Source of the DNA: Phialocephala subalpina
Lineage: Eukaryota > Ascomycota > Leotiomycetes > Helotiales > Mollisiaceae
Reading direction: 5' to 3'
DNA: 64,000 nt
Assembly: GCA_900073065.1 (NCBI GenBank)
Contig: FJOG01000064.1
Coordinates: 112,787-176,786, forward strand
How positions within the stretch are numbered: the first letter of the stretch is position 1; each line of letters opens with the position of its first letter. Below are positions 32,616 through 44,494 of this stretch, in pieces. Below the pieces are notes generated by a model. The model saw only the letters and a list, made by a program, of their open reading frames with translations. It ran no database searches and had not been told where the DNA came from. Made by a program: the position numbers and the translations under genes.

Positions 32616-33653
32616 TTAACACAAGTATTCGGATTCTTGCAATAAATTCTCCAAGTAATTCTTCCACTCTACAGCCCACGAATGCGTGCCATGACCTTTG
32701 GTAGTGTCACTGATAGGAAGTACCACCGCACGACCGTGTGGCACATGCTTGACTTCACTTTCAAGAATGCCCAATTCAGGTGGATTGACCTGGTCATCGG
32801 CCGAGTTCACTGCCATTAAGGGTGCTTTAGTTTGCCCCAGCTTTGCTTGAGGATTGTAGTCGTACGAGGCATCAACCTGATACAGGAGATCGTTTGCATC
32901 CGACCCGCTCAGGCCAGTAGCCATGCGCTTGTCAAGAAAGGCGTCTGCGCTCTCCCGATCCGGCGCTTCTTTCTGCCATTGTAAGGGGATAGATGACATG
33001 AAAGTGAGCACGTAAAGAGCAGTGGCCAGTCCCCGTGGTTGTTTTGTACCATACTCGCCTCTGTTCTAGTCCGGATCAGTTTTGATCGAGTCGATGATCA
33101 TCTTGCGGAACATGCGATTGCGGCCGGAGATCTGTATTGGTAACGAGGCTAAGGGCATCAGCGCATCCATGAAATCAGGATACGTTTCTCCCCAGACCCA
33201 CGTGTGCATCCCTCCCATCGATGTGCCCATTACAAGACGGAGATGGTCGACTTCGAGCTCCTTGGTGAGCAAGTTGTAGTCAGCCAACACCATGTCAGAA
33301 TAACCATAGCGAGGAAATTTGGCATGCAACCCGTCACTGGGCTTGCTCGATTTCCCGTGGCCAATTGCGTCGGGCAAGATGATGTAGTAATTCGTGATAT
33401 CGAGCAGATGACCAGGGAGGAATAATTCGCCAGTGAAGTTTTCAGTGAGAAATTGCGCGCCAGAACCCCCAGTACCGTGCATGATGAGTACCGCATTCGT
33501 GGCATGGCCTTTTTCATTCTTCTTCAACGTTCCAAGCGTACGATAGTGCAGCCTAAGCTCTGGAAGTGAGCCGCCATCAGCGAACTTGAAGTTGAAGCTC
33601 GCAAAAGTACCCTCTGTCGGCGTTGGCCATATCGCGGAATCAGCTGCGAGCAT
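32616..33653 (-). pseudogene. Homoserine acetyltransferase-like alpha/beta hydrolase with one in-frame stop
   Basis: One uninterrupted frame from ATG 33653 to 32616 encodes the whole fold except for a TAG at 33066-33068. Upstream of the stop lie the oxyanion region VLIMHGTGGSG, PDAIGHGKSSKP and the nucleophile elbow VMGTSMGGMHTW. Downstream lie QPRGLATALYVLTF, the acid loop AVNSADDQVNPPEL and the catalytic His in GHGTHSW. Relatives have Trp where the TAG sits (DPDW, then N or K, then GGEY), so the change is TGG to TAG. Without the stop the length would be about 345 codons, normal for the MET2-like hydrolase family. I see no frameshift. It is either a young pseudogene or a readthrough gene. 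Paralogues in fungi are often uncharacterised esterases, so a methionine role is not implied. Confidence 0.75.
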
Positions 33654-34262
33654 CACGAACAGTAGATTTTTGTGAGAAGGGAAAGCGCGACCAATCTCCG
33701 TATATGATATATCAGCAAGTGCGGAGGAGACACGGCGATCAACTTTGGTCTATTATTGTATAAGCTGAGGACGATGCAAGGAACAAACTCGATCCTCCTG
33801 TCCATTATCACAGTTTTATTAGGTATCTGTTTAAAAGTGTGGCACGGTGATTGACAAGGGCGGCTTCCCCCACTTTGAAGCAGTTGGGCAGCATCCTTCT
33901 ACCCCTCGTTCCCAAGGAAGCACGTCTGCACCATATCCCACTTCTGAGATGCCGAGATCCGGGAATTGTGATACTATAGACAAACTTCTGTAATACGTTA
34001 ATAGCAAAACCGGAGTAGGGTTCCCGCAAGCTTGATTTGATGTGCTTCTCTTGTGTAATAGTTCTCATCAAACTACCCAGCATGTCAGACCAGAACAACA
34101 TTATCCTCAATGGTCTCCACTCTGCGGATTTCTCACCAATGTCTTCCTATCGTCTCAATCAAGGTAATGATCAGGACGATATCTCATTGGTGGCTAATAC
34201 CATCCCTTGCAACATCGAAGTTAGGCATCTTGGATATTGTCTTACCAGATATAACGTACATA
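33654..34262. other. Intergenic, flank of the transposon
   Basis: No gene recognised. A plus-strand frame from 34037 is interrupted by the transposon insertion; I cannot say whether it was ever coding. Confidence 0.4.
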
Positions 34263-34289
34263 CAGTCACGGGTTTTAAGTCTGTGCGTT
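34263..34289 (+). repeat. Left terminal inverted repeat of Tc1/mariner element
   Basis: About 27 bp, preceded by TA at 34261-34262. Much less mutated than the right end. Confidence 0.65.
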
Positions 34290-34464
34290 TTTTGGTTAAA
34301 ATCGCGAAAATTCGCGCGTTCCTTTATCACTCCTTCCTCTTTAAACTACTATTATGCCACTATAACGCACTCCTTTGCGCTAAACCGATGGCAATCGGCG
34401 CCCTCGAGGTTACGAACTAACTCCTTATAAAAGGGGAAGAATCGAGGGCGTTGCTTTGGCCGGC

Positions 34465-35450
34465 ATGTCTCAAGCTAAAATCGCTAACGTGATAAAACGC
34501 GGCGAGAGCATTATACGCGGTATACTTGCACTCGAAATATTAAGAACTAATAGCGCTTTTTTACCTCGAAAAGGCCGTCTTCTAATTTACAACAAACGAG
34601 ACTAGCGAATAATGCTGCGAGACCTCCGAAAATACCCCAAAAAAACTTTTTAGTATTATCGAGAAAATATAAGCCTTATAATAAGTAATACTTACATTAA
34701 GAACTTAGTATATCGCTATAGGCTTAAATATTAGCGTACTAAAAAGAGGTTTAAATTAATAGTAGTTATAGCTATTAATAGGCTTTTTTAGTGCCGAGTT
34801 AAAGAGTATTAGACCGTTAATAAATAGCGTTAATATATATAAAGTAATAAGTATTTTATAGAGCGGGGTAAAAGTATAAAGTAAGAATGGGTATAAGAGA
34901 CTTTAGCCGATAAATAGAAGCCGTAAATAATTATAATATATAAAAATAGAAAGTAGATAAGAGTAATAGTTTGGGTAGCTTTTTAAGGCAATAGAAAGAA
35001 ATATCCTTTATTTATTTTGGAGTGTAATTTCGAGTTTAAGAAGTATAAATATATTGCCGATTTATATATCTAAGTATTAGAATATTAATTCCTCGAGTAT
35101 TATTACGATAAGCTTATTTTCATGTAAAATAACGCCCTTATTTATATTGCTAAAAAAATTAAAAAATAATTTGAGGAAAATAATATAAATACGATTAATT
35201 AGCCTTTTTACTCCCCGGATTTTAACTCTATTAAATATACTTAGTGGGAACTCAAAAAACGAGTCCAAAAAATATTCTTTGAAATTATAAATATTAAAGG
35301 GGAATTAAAAGAGGATAAGAAAGCTTTAGAAAAAACTTTAAAAGTTATTAATTTATTATTCTTAAATTTTTTTTAGAGTTTTTAGTAAAGAATATACCTA
35401 ATAAAATTAAGGTTTATATTAAGGCAAAGGGCTAGCATACGAAGTACTAG
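34465..35450 (+). pseudogene. Tc1/mariner transposase remnant
   Basis: Reading from ATG 34465 gives a helix-turn-helix start (MSQAKIANVIKRGESIIRG), then KGRPLIYNKRD and LRDLRKYPKKTF. A second DNA-binding block with RTKKRFKL follows, and then a catalytic region in which NNALIYIAKKIKK stands for the family's DNAPIHTAKK block and PFYSPDFNSIKYT for PPYSPDLNPIEHT. The tail ends HTKY before the stop at 35448. Many TAA and TAG codons replace Gln and Trp positions, as expected from C-to-T and G-to-A change. The protein cannot be made. Whether all catalytic acids were once present cannot be read safely. Confidence 0.8.
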
Positions 35451-35602
35451 GGTAATTAGGGTGGATTTTGTTTTAAGGAGAAAATATAATTATTATTTCT
35501 TATTAATTTATTTTAAAAATCAAAAGGATAATTATTAAAATAATTATTTTGTATAATAATAAATCGAATAGATTTCTTTGATATTTTCTGGTTAAAATTT
35601 CA

Positions 35603-35629
35603 ATCGTATAAACTTATTATCTAGTACTA
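35603..35629 (-). repeat. Right terminal inverted repeat of Tc1/mariner element
   Basis: About 27 bp, followed by TA at 35630-35631. Most of its differences from the left repeat are transitions. Confidence 0.55.
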
Positions 35630-35631
35630 TA

Positions 35632-35965
35632 ATAGAACTCTGGGTATAATAGTAATCACGTGCTCACGTGCGGCACTAGGCTGGATTAGGCGAACGCGAG
35701 AATCAAGAGTTTAATTTTTAGTTTTTACGTTTTACTTTTTCTTTTATATATAATAATCAAAATTACGTATACTAAAATTAAAATTCTTATATATATTTAA
35801 TTTATTTATAAATAAATATTTTTAATAATATTAATACTAATTAATAATTATTTATTGGATTATAAAATAATTAAAATTCTTTAAAAGAAAACTATTATAA
35901 AAGATCGTTATCCTTTGTAGAATGCGCTAAAGAAGACTTACGTTACGCTTTTAAATATTATCGGA
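35632..35965. other. AT-rich segment up to the assembly gap
   Basis: Very AT-rich, with a short GC-richer island at 35656-35700 that includes two CACGTG-like boxes. It may be the end of another eroded repeat that continues into the gap. Confidence 0.5.
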
Positions 35966-36536
35966 NNNNNNNNNNNNNNNNNNNNNNNNNNNNNNNNNNN
36001 NNNNNNNNNNNNNNNNNNNNNNNNNNNNNNNNNNNNNNNNNNNNNNNNNNNNNNNNNNNNNNNNNNNNNNNNNNNNNNNNNNNNNNNNNNNNNNNNNNNN
36101 NNNNNNNNNNNNNNNNNNNNNNNNNNNNNNNNNNNNNNNNNNNNNNNNNNNNNNNNNNNNNNNNNNNNNNNNNNNNNNNNNNNNNNNNNNNNNNNNNNNN
36201 NNNNNNNNNNNNNNNNNNNNNNNNNNNNNNNNNNNNNNNNNNNNNNNNNNNNNNNNNNNNNNNNNNNNNNNNNNNNNNNNNNNNNNNNNNNNNNNNNNNN
36301 NNNNNNNNNNNNNNNNNNNNNNNNNNNNNNNNNNNNNNNNNNNNNNNNNNNNNNNNNNNNNNNNNNNNNNNNNNNNNNNNNNNNNNNNNNNNNNNNNNNN
36401 NNNNNNNNNNNNNNNNNNNNNNNNNNNNNNNNNNNNNNNNNNNNNNNNNNNNNNNNNNNNNNNNNNNNNNNNNNNNNNNNNNNNNNNNNNNNNNNNNNNN
36501 NNNNNNNNNNNNNNNNNNNNNNNNNNNNNNNNNNNN
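35966..36536. other. Assembly gap (571 N)
   Basis: A run of undetermined bases inside the AT-rich repeat region; the size may be an estimate. Confidence 1.
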
Positions 36537-36752
36537 GAAGCCGGGGATAGCGCATAGACCCTTGCCACGTGATGGCGCTAAGGTATCCACGACTACTTCT
36601 TAGCTTAAACGCGCTCGCCCTGCACATAAACCCATCTGCCACTCTACTATCCTACTCTCTCCTACGATATTCAGTACGTTCTTACCTTTAGCATCTTGCA
36701 ACGAAATTGGCACACTTGGTAGCATCAAAGACGACCTTCCGGAGTATTCCTC

Positions 36753-37704
36753 ATGGCTCCATGCAACACGAACCAAGGGCCGTATCTTCTGTCTTCCATG
36801 CTTCCATCCTCTGAGGATACGTACTTCAAAGACACGGCGTTCTTCGCCTGTGGAAATATATCTTTACCCACCCCTGCCGATGTTCGCCGAGCTGCAGGAC
36901 CCACAACGACTTTGTACAAACCAGCTCCTGTCGTGTTTGCTTCTTTGAATCTCATAGTCAAATACGGCCCAACAATAACAGTCACTGAGGGACAGTGTCT
37001 ATGGGCGATTCGACACTTGCTTCCCAGTGTGCCCGTTCCAGAAGTATACGGTTGGTGTCGGGAGCAGGGGGAGACGTTTATCTACATGCAACTGGTCGAG
37101 GGAATCACCTTAGAACAAGCCTGGCCAAATTTCGACATAGAAGATAAATACGAGATTTGCAAGCAGTTGCAACGGATTCTCGAGAATCTGCGCCAGCTCA
37201 AACAAGATCCAAGTTCCCCATTCGTCGGTACGTTGAACTAAAATCTCCAATAGGAAGAGACTCATCGCATCTGTAGGAGACATTAACCAAGAGCGTTTAC
37301 ATGATGTCGTGTTCCAAATCAGCAAATCATCTGGCCCTTTTACAACTGTTGCAGCGTTTAATGATTGGCTTGCGACGCTTAGGAGTGGTGCACCTCCGGG
37401 TCTCAATGTAGACTATGGTCCTTGGCGTTCTGGATTACTTGATGACATTCCCATTGTCTTCACCCATGCTGATTTGCATCGTAGCAACATCATGGTATCC
37501 CAAGACGCAAACGGAGTACCCCGCATTACGGCGATTATCGATTGGCATCAATCAGGATGGTATCCAGCTTCATGGGAGTTTTACAAAACACGTCTCACGT
37601 GTAAAGCAAAGGATCAATGGGAACTTGAATTCATACTAGAGTTTCTGCAGGCTTACCGGGGATACATCGCTTGGGAATATTTTCTACAAGGGGTTGCTCT
37701 TTAG
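36753..37704 (+). CDS. Aminoglycoside phosphotransferase (APH)-family kinase-like protein
   Basis: Exons 36753-37227 and 37277-37704 join to 300 residues. The N-lobe carries YGPTITVTEGQCLWAIRH with the conserved Glu and VPVPEVYGW, followed by FIYMQLVEGITLEQAWP. The C-lobe has the catalytic loop FTHADLHRSNIMV (His-x-Asp with downstream Asn) and the metal-binding block AIIDWHQSGWYPASWE. Fungal genomes hold many such small-molecule kinase homologues with unknown substrates; an antibiotic resistance role should not be assumed. The gene sits 220 bp from an assembly gap and near an eroded transposon, so it lies in an accessory setting, yet the reading frame is intact. Confidence 0.8.
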
Positions 37705-38288
37705 GGCGGTACGACTATTACTCTGCATAAACTTGCAGAGAGAGAAGTGTCAGGCGCGAAGAAGTTTGAGGCACGTGCGAGGGCGAGGTCAATTGGCTCT
37801 ATCAGAACAAGACGAGGCCAAGACTGAATGTATGGTAGAAGCATGCATTCTTGAGATGAAGCCTGTCCCGCTATAATGGCAGGAAGCTAGTGCTAGTGTC
37901 TATATGTGATAGTCTGCCTTAATGTAGGCCTTTCCCTAACAGCTTCGCTCACTAACACGTTGCTACTCCATTGTGAAGCTGTGTGAGGGAATGAAGAAAG
38001 TGACGTTTGTGAAAGGTAGTGGCCCACATTTGGAGGAAAGGTAAATAAAAGGAGGGGTTTTCTTAGAATCCCTTCCACACTTGTAGACAATTTATCTGTT
38101 TATCTGGACTCGCTGACCTCGTCGCCCATCCACCCCTGACAAGCTGTCCTCGCACCTTCGTCAATCTTATTCACAAAAATATTTAGGGCTATGGATTAGT
38201 TGATACAGAATTTAGCAGAGTATTTCGAATCATGGATACTTAGTATTGATGTCGAGGAATGTTGAATTGGAGATGTATTATATCCAAT
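37705..38288. other. Intergenic, no recognised gene
   Basis: 3' flank of the APH-like gene; no gene seen. Confidence 0.5.
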
Positions 38289-38368
38289 CCACATCAAGTA
38301 TTTTCCACATCAAGTATTTTCCACATCAAGTATTTTCCACATCAAGTATTTTCCACATCAAGTATTTT
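38289..38368 (+). repeat. 16-bp minisatellite, five copies
   Basis: Five consecutive perfect copies of CCACATCAAGTATTTT. A degenerate stretch rich in CATCAA follows to about 38550. Confidence 0.97.
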
Positions 38369-38562
38369 CCACAGCGCGCATCCTCCAGATCTAGCACCTC
38401 CAAATCAACATATCGAGCGTCAACTACATCAAGCACCATCAAAGCACCCACCCTCCACATCAACACCCTTCAGATCCGATCCCTCCAAGGTCCAACACCC
38501 TCTAGAATCCAGTCTTTTCCAATATCCAACATCCTCAAACAACATCAACCTCTCCCATCATT

Positions 38563-38876
38563 ATGGCCCCCGAATCATTGAGCCAAGTCGCAGTTCCAAA
38601 AGATGTCCATAAGAAAAGTAAGATCCATGTCCCGCCGTGCACCGAGCAAACCTTTATCACCGCATTGCTTCCAAAGCACGATCAGCCCAAGTGAATATAT
38701 TTAGTGAGCGCTCTGCTCTATTGTCCTTTGCTCCTCCTGTTCCTGTTCGGCAAGCCTTTTATCAATTATCTGGGCCCTTTGTATGTATTGACAGCCACTA
38801 CGATAGCTCCAAATCTCCACGGAAGAGTATGCAAGACATAACGTATAAAAGCACATATTGTAAAGGGAATTTCTAG
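38563..38876 (+). CDS. Possible small two-exon gene of unknown function
   Basis: A CA-rich leader ends in an ATG in good context (CCATCATTATGG). Exon 38563-38617 (MAPESLSQVAVPKDVHKK) is followed by a GTAAGA donor; an acceptor at 38684-38685 leads into 38686-38876, giving 81 residues in phase. No domain, signal peptide or homologue is recognised. The leader with unit-like CATCAA motifs is typical of fungal 5' untranslated regions. The second exon composition is unremarkable, so this may be a remnant of a longer gene. Confidence 0.3.
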
Positions 38877-39864
38877 CTTGAAATTTGCCAAGCGGGGTCT
38901 CACATCTTCACTTTGGAAAACGCCTCGTAACGCCTCCTAGATTTGTTTTCTTGACCTTCACTCCTTCTCATTGTGAGATAATACATTTATCCACAACACG
39001 ATGGAGAGAAGAACCTACTGTATTCCCAGTACGAGAGACCGGAAATTTGAATATCCTACTCGTTTATACTTAAAACACGAAGAATTACTGAGAAGCATCA
39101 CGATCTCTCGACATTATTCTAGCGTTGAAAAATGAAAGTAGGAAAAAAACTGAATGAAATCTCGCAATAAGACATTTCTGAAGCCAGGACGGATAGATGC
39201 TTTTGATAGCCGTAGACTTGCAACAGAAAATCATAACTGAGAAACGAAAGACTGCCATGGCTGATTTGAATGTGTATCGAGGCTGGTGGAGTCACTTGAC
39301 TGGGAGTTGCAGAGAGTGACAGCATACGAAATTTCATTAGAGGTTGAACCCGAAACGACCTTGAACAGAAATTTCAACGAGAAAATTACGAAACTCCTAA
39401 GGCTACGAAATTACGAAAAGCTCCCACCTCTCCTCCCGGCGCAACATCACGAAGGCAGCACGTGATTCCTTGCCAACTCGAGGGCGCAGAGAAACCGTGT
39501 ATTATCATTCATACCAATCTATGTCCTACCCAGGAAATATGAATTTGAAGTAAGAATGTAATGCGCATTTCCATCCCCATGCAGACCCGAGGAAACTCTA
39601 TTAAATGTTCGCGAAAGGAAAGTCGTCTCTGATTATATGCGCCATTCAAATTTTGAGACTTCGCAGTCAGCCGCCTTTGTACCGTGTACCGTACCATGCC
39701 GAACTCCAAAGCAATCGAAAAGCGTACTCCCCATCATACTCATTATTGCAAATTCAGTTCGTTTCTTCGTAACCTTCCTCCATCCCTCTCTGCCTCCCTT
39801 TTCGCCACCTTCCCCTTTTGCTTCCACCTATGCTCGTAACGTAATGGTGCAGAGGTTGGACTGT
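38877..39864. other. Intergenic, no recognised gene
   Basis: About 990 bp of moderately AT-rich sequence; several short frames on both strands, none convincing. Confidence 0.5.
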
Positions 39865-41850
39865 TTATTGGACACTAACCAGCTTTCCACCCTTCCTCTT
39901 AACATCCACCATTCCCTCAACCCAAACACCCACCTCCTCCAACGCCCGTCTAGGATCCTTCTTCCTCTTCAACAGGAAGCCTTGGATCTCTGCTGGAGAG
40001 AACATATCGTTTGGAATCTGGTGTGCGAATTTTTGGGCGATTTCGTGGAGTTCGGATTCGGAGATGTCAGCTTGGGTGGTAGGTTTCTCGATGCTTGTCT
40101 TTGCGTGGCCGTTCGTAACCATTTTACCGTTTTCTTCCGGTGTGACAGAGGTAGCAGTGATAGGGGTATCTGGTGGTGTGAGTGTATATGCTTTCCCGTT
40201 TGAAATAGCGAGTCCGTTGGAGAGGGGTTTCTTCTCATCTTCGACAATTGTGGGCAGGGCTTTGGTGGAGGATTGAGGAGAAGATAAGATGAGCTTGGTG
40301 CGAGGAAGGTCGTTGGAGTACATTCGTTCGAAGAGTTCTTTGATTTGGGTTTGCGTGGCGTTTGAGAAGGCTACTTGGTGGTCGACTCTACCTGGGCGAA
40401 TGAGTGCGTCGTCGAGCTTTTCGGGGTGGTTGGTTGTCATTACTAGGACGCGGCCTTCGTGAGAAGCGACTCCTGATGGGATGTTAGCGGTCAAAATTCA
40501 AGAGCAGAATTGGAAGTGAAGGTTTGAGTGATGAATATGAAAGGAATGAGACTTACCATCGATGATATTGAGAAGACCAGATAGAGAGATACCCTTCTTC
40601 TTTTCCTCCTCGGACAGTTGGTTCGCCTTCTTCAGAGCTTTGGTGAGGTTGGCGACATTGAAATCCGTGCTTCCTTGTTCCCCTTCGGCCGGGGCATTCT
40701 TCTCGTCCGAATCGCTTGGCTCACGGATCAAACCAGCTGTGTCGATATCCTCCAACAACACGATGCACCTGGCAGGGAGGTTCGTGAACAGCATTCCAAG
40801 CTCTTCTTCGGTCAAGGTAGGCTCTAGCAAGCTCACAACGTGGATATCCAGCCCAAAAACTCCAGCCAGTGCGAAGGTCAAACTTGTCTTTCCAGTACCA
40901 GGCGGACCGTAGAACAGATATCCTCTACGATATGGAATACCTCGGTTCGCATACCATCTCGCAGTTGCAGGGTTGAGGTATTCATTAATGTCTGACAAGA
41001 CATCTAATTTTCTCTCCTCGTCCAAAACGACAGTCTTCATAGGTCGGCACGGACGTTCGGCAATCTTAACCCAGCTACCACGTCCACCAAACCTCCGCAT
41101 ATCCTTCGGTGCCGGACGCTTAATGACAGTCTTGGCATTATGGCCTAAGTGGTAGTGGGCTTTAGCATGCTGAATTAACTTTTTGATGGGCTCTGTGGTC
41201 CTTCCGAAGCAGGATAGCGTTAGCAATTCCTTATCTTTGAAGGCGGCGGCCCCTCCACCGAGTTCATCGAACATAGCAACCTCCTTTCTCCGGAGTTGGA
41301 AATATGTGCCTTTGTGCCAGAAGTTGTGACTACCGATGGCTGGAGTGAAGCGAGGTTGGGATTTTGCTTCCTGGTTGGAGAAATTGAGCCATTTGATATT
41401 GCCTTCGGCATCCACAGTGGTTTCTGGGGTCTCAGTTTCCTCACTGTCAAGTTCCCAGGCTGATTTGGAAGGAGTCTCGGCCATCAAACGTCGACTGGAG
41501 TTGATTTTGTACTGATGGGCCAGAAACGCAATGAGATGTCCATGGATCTCGTCTGTGCTGCTTACAGTGATCTCTGCCATGTAGTTGGCGCTGACCAAGG
41601 AGTGTACAATGCCCCATGTTGAGCGGAAGATCCTGGCACTGAGCCAACAGACGACACCAAAGGTAACCAGAACGGTGACATCAAAGCCAAAGCTGTAAAG
41701 CAAGAATTTGTGGATTGGTCCGTAGCCTGGGACAAATGTTTCCAGAAGAGTGGTAGGAGAGATGGCAGTTGGTCCACTGGTTCCATTTTCTGGGTTCGCT
41801 CCTGGAAACGCTGTCTCCAGGAGCTGGTTGATAGCTGCCTTTTGCCTCAT
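39865..41850 (-). CDS. BCS1-like mitochondrial AAA ATPase
   Basis: Exons 41850-40557 and 40472-39865 join to 633 residues across an 84-bp intron. A membrane helix (FGFDVTVLVTFGVVCWLSARI) near residues 53-73 precedes the BCS1-specific N-domain. The AAA core shows RRGYLFYGPPGTGKTS with Walker A at about residues 315-322, CIVLLEDIDTAG with Walker B near 372-380, and the second region of homology VMTTNHPEKLDDALIRPGRVD. Bcs1 in the inner membrane translocates the folded Rieske protein during complex III assembly. Filamentous fungi carry several BCS1-like paralogues. This one has long insertions (EPSDSDEKNAPAEGEQ in the AAA core and about 70 low-complexity residues near the C-terminus), so it is probably a paralogue and not the orthologue. 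Confidence 0.88.
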
Positions 41851-43627
41851 GATTCTCGAGCCTATGAGAGGCAGAACGTATGTTGGTGTGGTTGCACGTG
41901 GCCGGTGGTCACTGGCTCGTCCGTTCAGACTCAGTAACTGTCGAGATAGTGTCGAAGTTCTCTGGAATGATGTCCAAAGTCTCTATTCTTCGACAGGTAG
42001 TAGCGGTCAGAGGCGTTTGAAAAAATATTTGCAAAAATAAGAAATGCAAAGGGCTTTTTATGGAAGGTTGTTGGCACCGCTCGTTCTCCCTAGTCGTCAT
42101 GTACGAAGGCACTCGCCACAGACGAATCAACTGTGGCTGTCCAATCTAGTACTCTGTGCTTCCATGAAGCAGGGATGTGAGTCAGTTGAAAATCGGTGAA
42201 TATGACAGAATGTCACCGTTCAAAGAGATAAAAGAAAGACGGTGCCTCGCATCTGGATCTTGCAGGCCAAGAACTGCCAGGCACCAGCACTCCGCCCAAT
42301 GAATGCACTCAAGCAAAGCATTGTTAGAGCCCTCTCTAGCTGTGGCGAAGAGCGGAGGCAGCGCACAGCCACGCGTCCGGCAGAAACAGTCATCGTGCCA
42401 GTCGATATTAGAGACCTCCAGGAGGGAGTTGGATGGATAGAATACGGATTCGGAATGCAGGGTTCGATGTGCAAGAGGGTGTAGGACATGTAGCACAGAA
42501 AATCAATGTGAGAGAAAGTTGTTGGATGTGGGAAAAGGAAGGAGGAAGATAAAAGAGAGTCCAGGATTTTGGAGCCTGGGGATGAGCACAGATGTGGCTG
42601 CCCACATGGAATGCTCGTCAAGCCAACCATGCGCGCATCCGAAGAGGAGCGATTGAAGCATCGCATCAAATCATCTCTCTGCATTCTTGACTCGCGGAGT
42701 ACCAAGGGTAGTAATTCAGGATTCTCTGGCCGTGTTACTGGGATTTTGACAGCTTCACATGATTGTTTTTCACCCAGTCTCCAGGCTTCGTCTCTGCCCT
42801 TGACAACATTCGGCGCTTGCTTGCAGAACATCCTCAGCCCTACCACCTATCTGCAGCCTCGTGTACACCTCGACGACAGGTCAATTTGTGTTGGAACCTA
42901 ATTCCGTCCAGATACTTTATTGCATTCTTCAGCAAACTCCGCAGCACGCAGCAGCATATTGACCAACTTGCAGCCAATACGGAGAAGCACGACAATATTT
43001 CAACCCACGACCGACACTCCGACCAGATAACACACATTGCATCTGCGAGTCCTCCTATCGAATCCTCGACCACAGCATTTCATCCGAAAATACCAGCGCT
43101 TGAAAACCGTGTATAACCCGCGACAAAGAGAATACAGTCTGCCCTACCAATAAGGCGTTGCGGCGATACCGAAGCTGGGGAGCAAACCTTCGAACAGGAC
43201 GAAGAAAATAAGACGGGCCGCATATGGGGACACACATTTGGCGGGGCTGAAGATACTCTCGGACGAGGCTCCTGTGCTCTCGCGGTCTCTGCGAGCTAAG
43301 CTACTCCAAGAAACGTTCTCGTCTGTGTCAAGGAACCCAAGTCCTCCTTGGCTGAATACCCCGGATTTGTACCAGCACGAGGCAATTGTACAACAATCGA
43401 TCCGCAGCCCAACTGCTATTTAGGGCGAATATTACCCCGGATCTACACAGACATCGAGGCTCTTGTGATCAAGCGCTGTACCGACTTTCGAGTCTACCCT
43501 AGTCTCCCAAACCGGCTGGGACTCTGCCTCGTCTGCCCAACTTTCCACAAGGCTACACCGAGGCCTCCTGGAGCTACCTGTCATTCTGCAGTGAGCCGCA
43601 AGCAGGATTCTCTAACCGCTGCCCAAG
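41851..43627. other. Long intergenic region, no recognised gene
   Basis: About 1.8 kb between BCS1-like and TLG1. A 208-codon minus-strand frame at 42220-42846 looks like chance. Confidence 0.5.
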
Positions 43628-44494
43628 ATGATGTCCTCGACCAACGAAGAGGATCCCTTCCTCCAAGTCCAAGCGTATGTTTGCTTCCTTCTCATGCTAC
43701 CCCCCTTCTTCCTCTACCCCAAATCCATTGGCACCTACTTCCTTTGAATGCTCCCCCAACCTATCAACAGAACTGAGCTAACACCCAACCACAGCGACGT
43801 CCTCTCAGCTCTCTCCCACACCCGCCCCCTCTTCACCTCCTACCTCCGCATCCGCTCCCTCTCCACCCTCCCAAACAGCCCCGAACTCCTCTCCGCCCGC
43901 GCCGAACTAGAAACATCCCTTTCCTCCCTCGCAGAAGATCTAGCAGACCTAATCGAGTCCGTGAAAGCCGTCCAATCCGACCCCTATAAATTCGGTCTCG
44001 AGATAGATGAGGTAGCCCGCCGGGCTCGCCTCGTCGACGAGGTAGGAGGAGAGGTTGAGGATATGCGTGAAGAGCTCGAAAAGTCTATCCAAAACACAAA
44101 TACCAATGCCCAAAACGGCAACGGAAACGGCAAAGGAATAGATGACGGAAATAGGTTTGGCGACGATGAAAGGGACAGAGACTACAACGCAGAATTCGAG
44201 CACGAACAACAACTAACAATGATGCGAGACCAAGACCGAGACCTCGACTCCGTATTCCACACCGTAGGCAACCTCCGCCAACAAGCCGACACCATGGGTC
44301 GAGAACTAGAAGAACAAGCCGAGATGCTTGAAACGGCTGATAATCTAGCGGATAGGGTGGGAGGACGGTTACAGACGGGGATGAAGAGGATGAATGAGGT
44401 AATTAGGAGGAATGAGGATGGGTTGAGTAGTTGTTGTATTGGGGTCCTTATTTTTGTGTTGATTTTGTTGTTGGTTTTGGTGTTGATTTTATAA
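43628..44494 (+). CDS. TLG1: Qc-SNARE Tlg1 (syntaxin 6/10-like)
   Basis: Exons 43628-43674 and 43795-44494 join to 248 residues. The first exon gives MMSSTNEEDPFLQVQA, with the DPF start of this family. An N-terminal helical domain follows, then an Asn/Gly-rich linker, then the SNARE motif. The motif runs from MRDQDRDLDSVFHTVGNLRQ through ADTMGRELEEQAEMLETADN to MKRMNEVIRRNED, with a central Gln as expected of a Q-SNARE. A tail anchor of about 20 hydrophobic residues ends the protein, preceded by a Cys pair (SSCCIG) that may be palmitoylated. Tlg1 drives fusion of endosome-derived vesicles with the late Golgi. Two adjacent ATGs are possible starts. Confidence 0.9.

Larger units (their letters stand above)
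34263..35629 (+). mobile_element. RIP-degraded Tc1/mariner transposon
   Basis: The left end CAGTCACGGGTTTTAAGTCT is matched at the right end (about 35603-35629, inverted) once C-to-T and G-to-A changes are allowed. TA dinucleotides flank both ends (34261-34262 and 35630-35631), as in Tc1/mariner target duplications. The 1,367-bp span is normal for the superfamily. The interior encodes a recognisable but stop-riddled transposase and is strongly AT-enriched, fitting repeat-induced point mutation. Confidence 0.85.

Noticed and set aside
36753..37704. Acquired antibiotic resistance gene
   Set aside because: APH-fold kinases of this type are common native fungal genes; it has a fungal intron and no sign of bacterial origin.
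42220..42846. 208-codon minus-strand open frame
   Set aside because: No family, no credible start context and no protein-like pattern; probably a chance frame.
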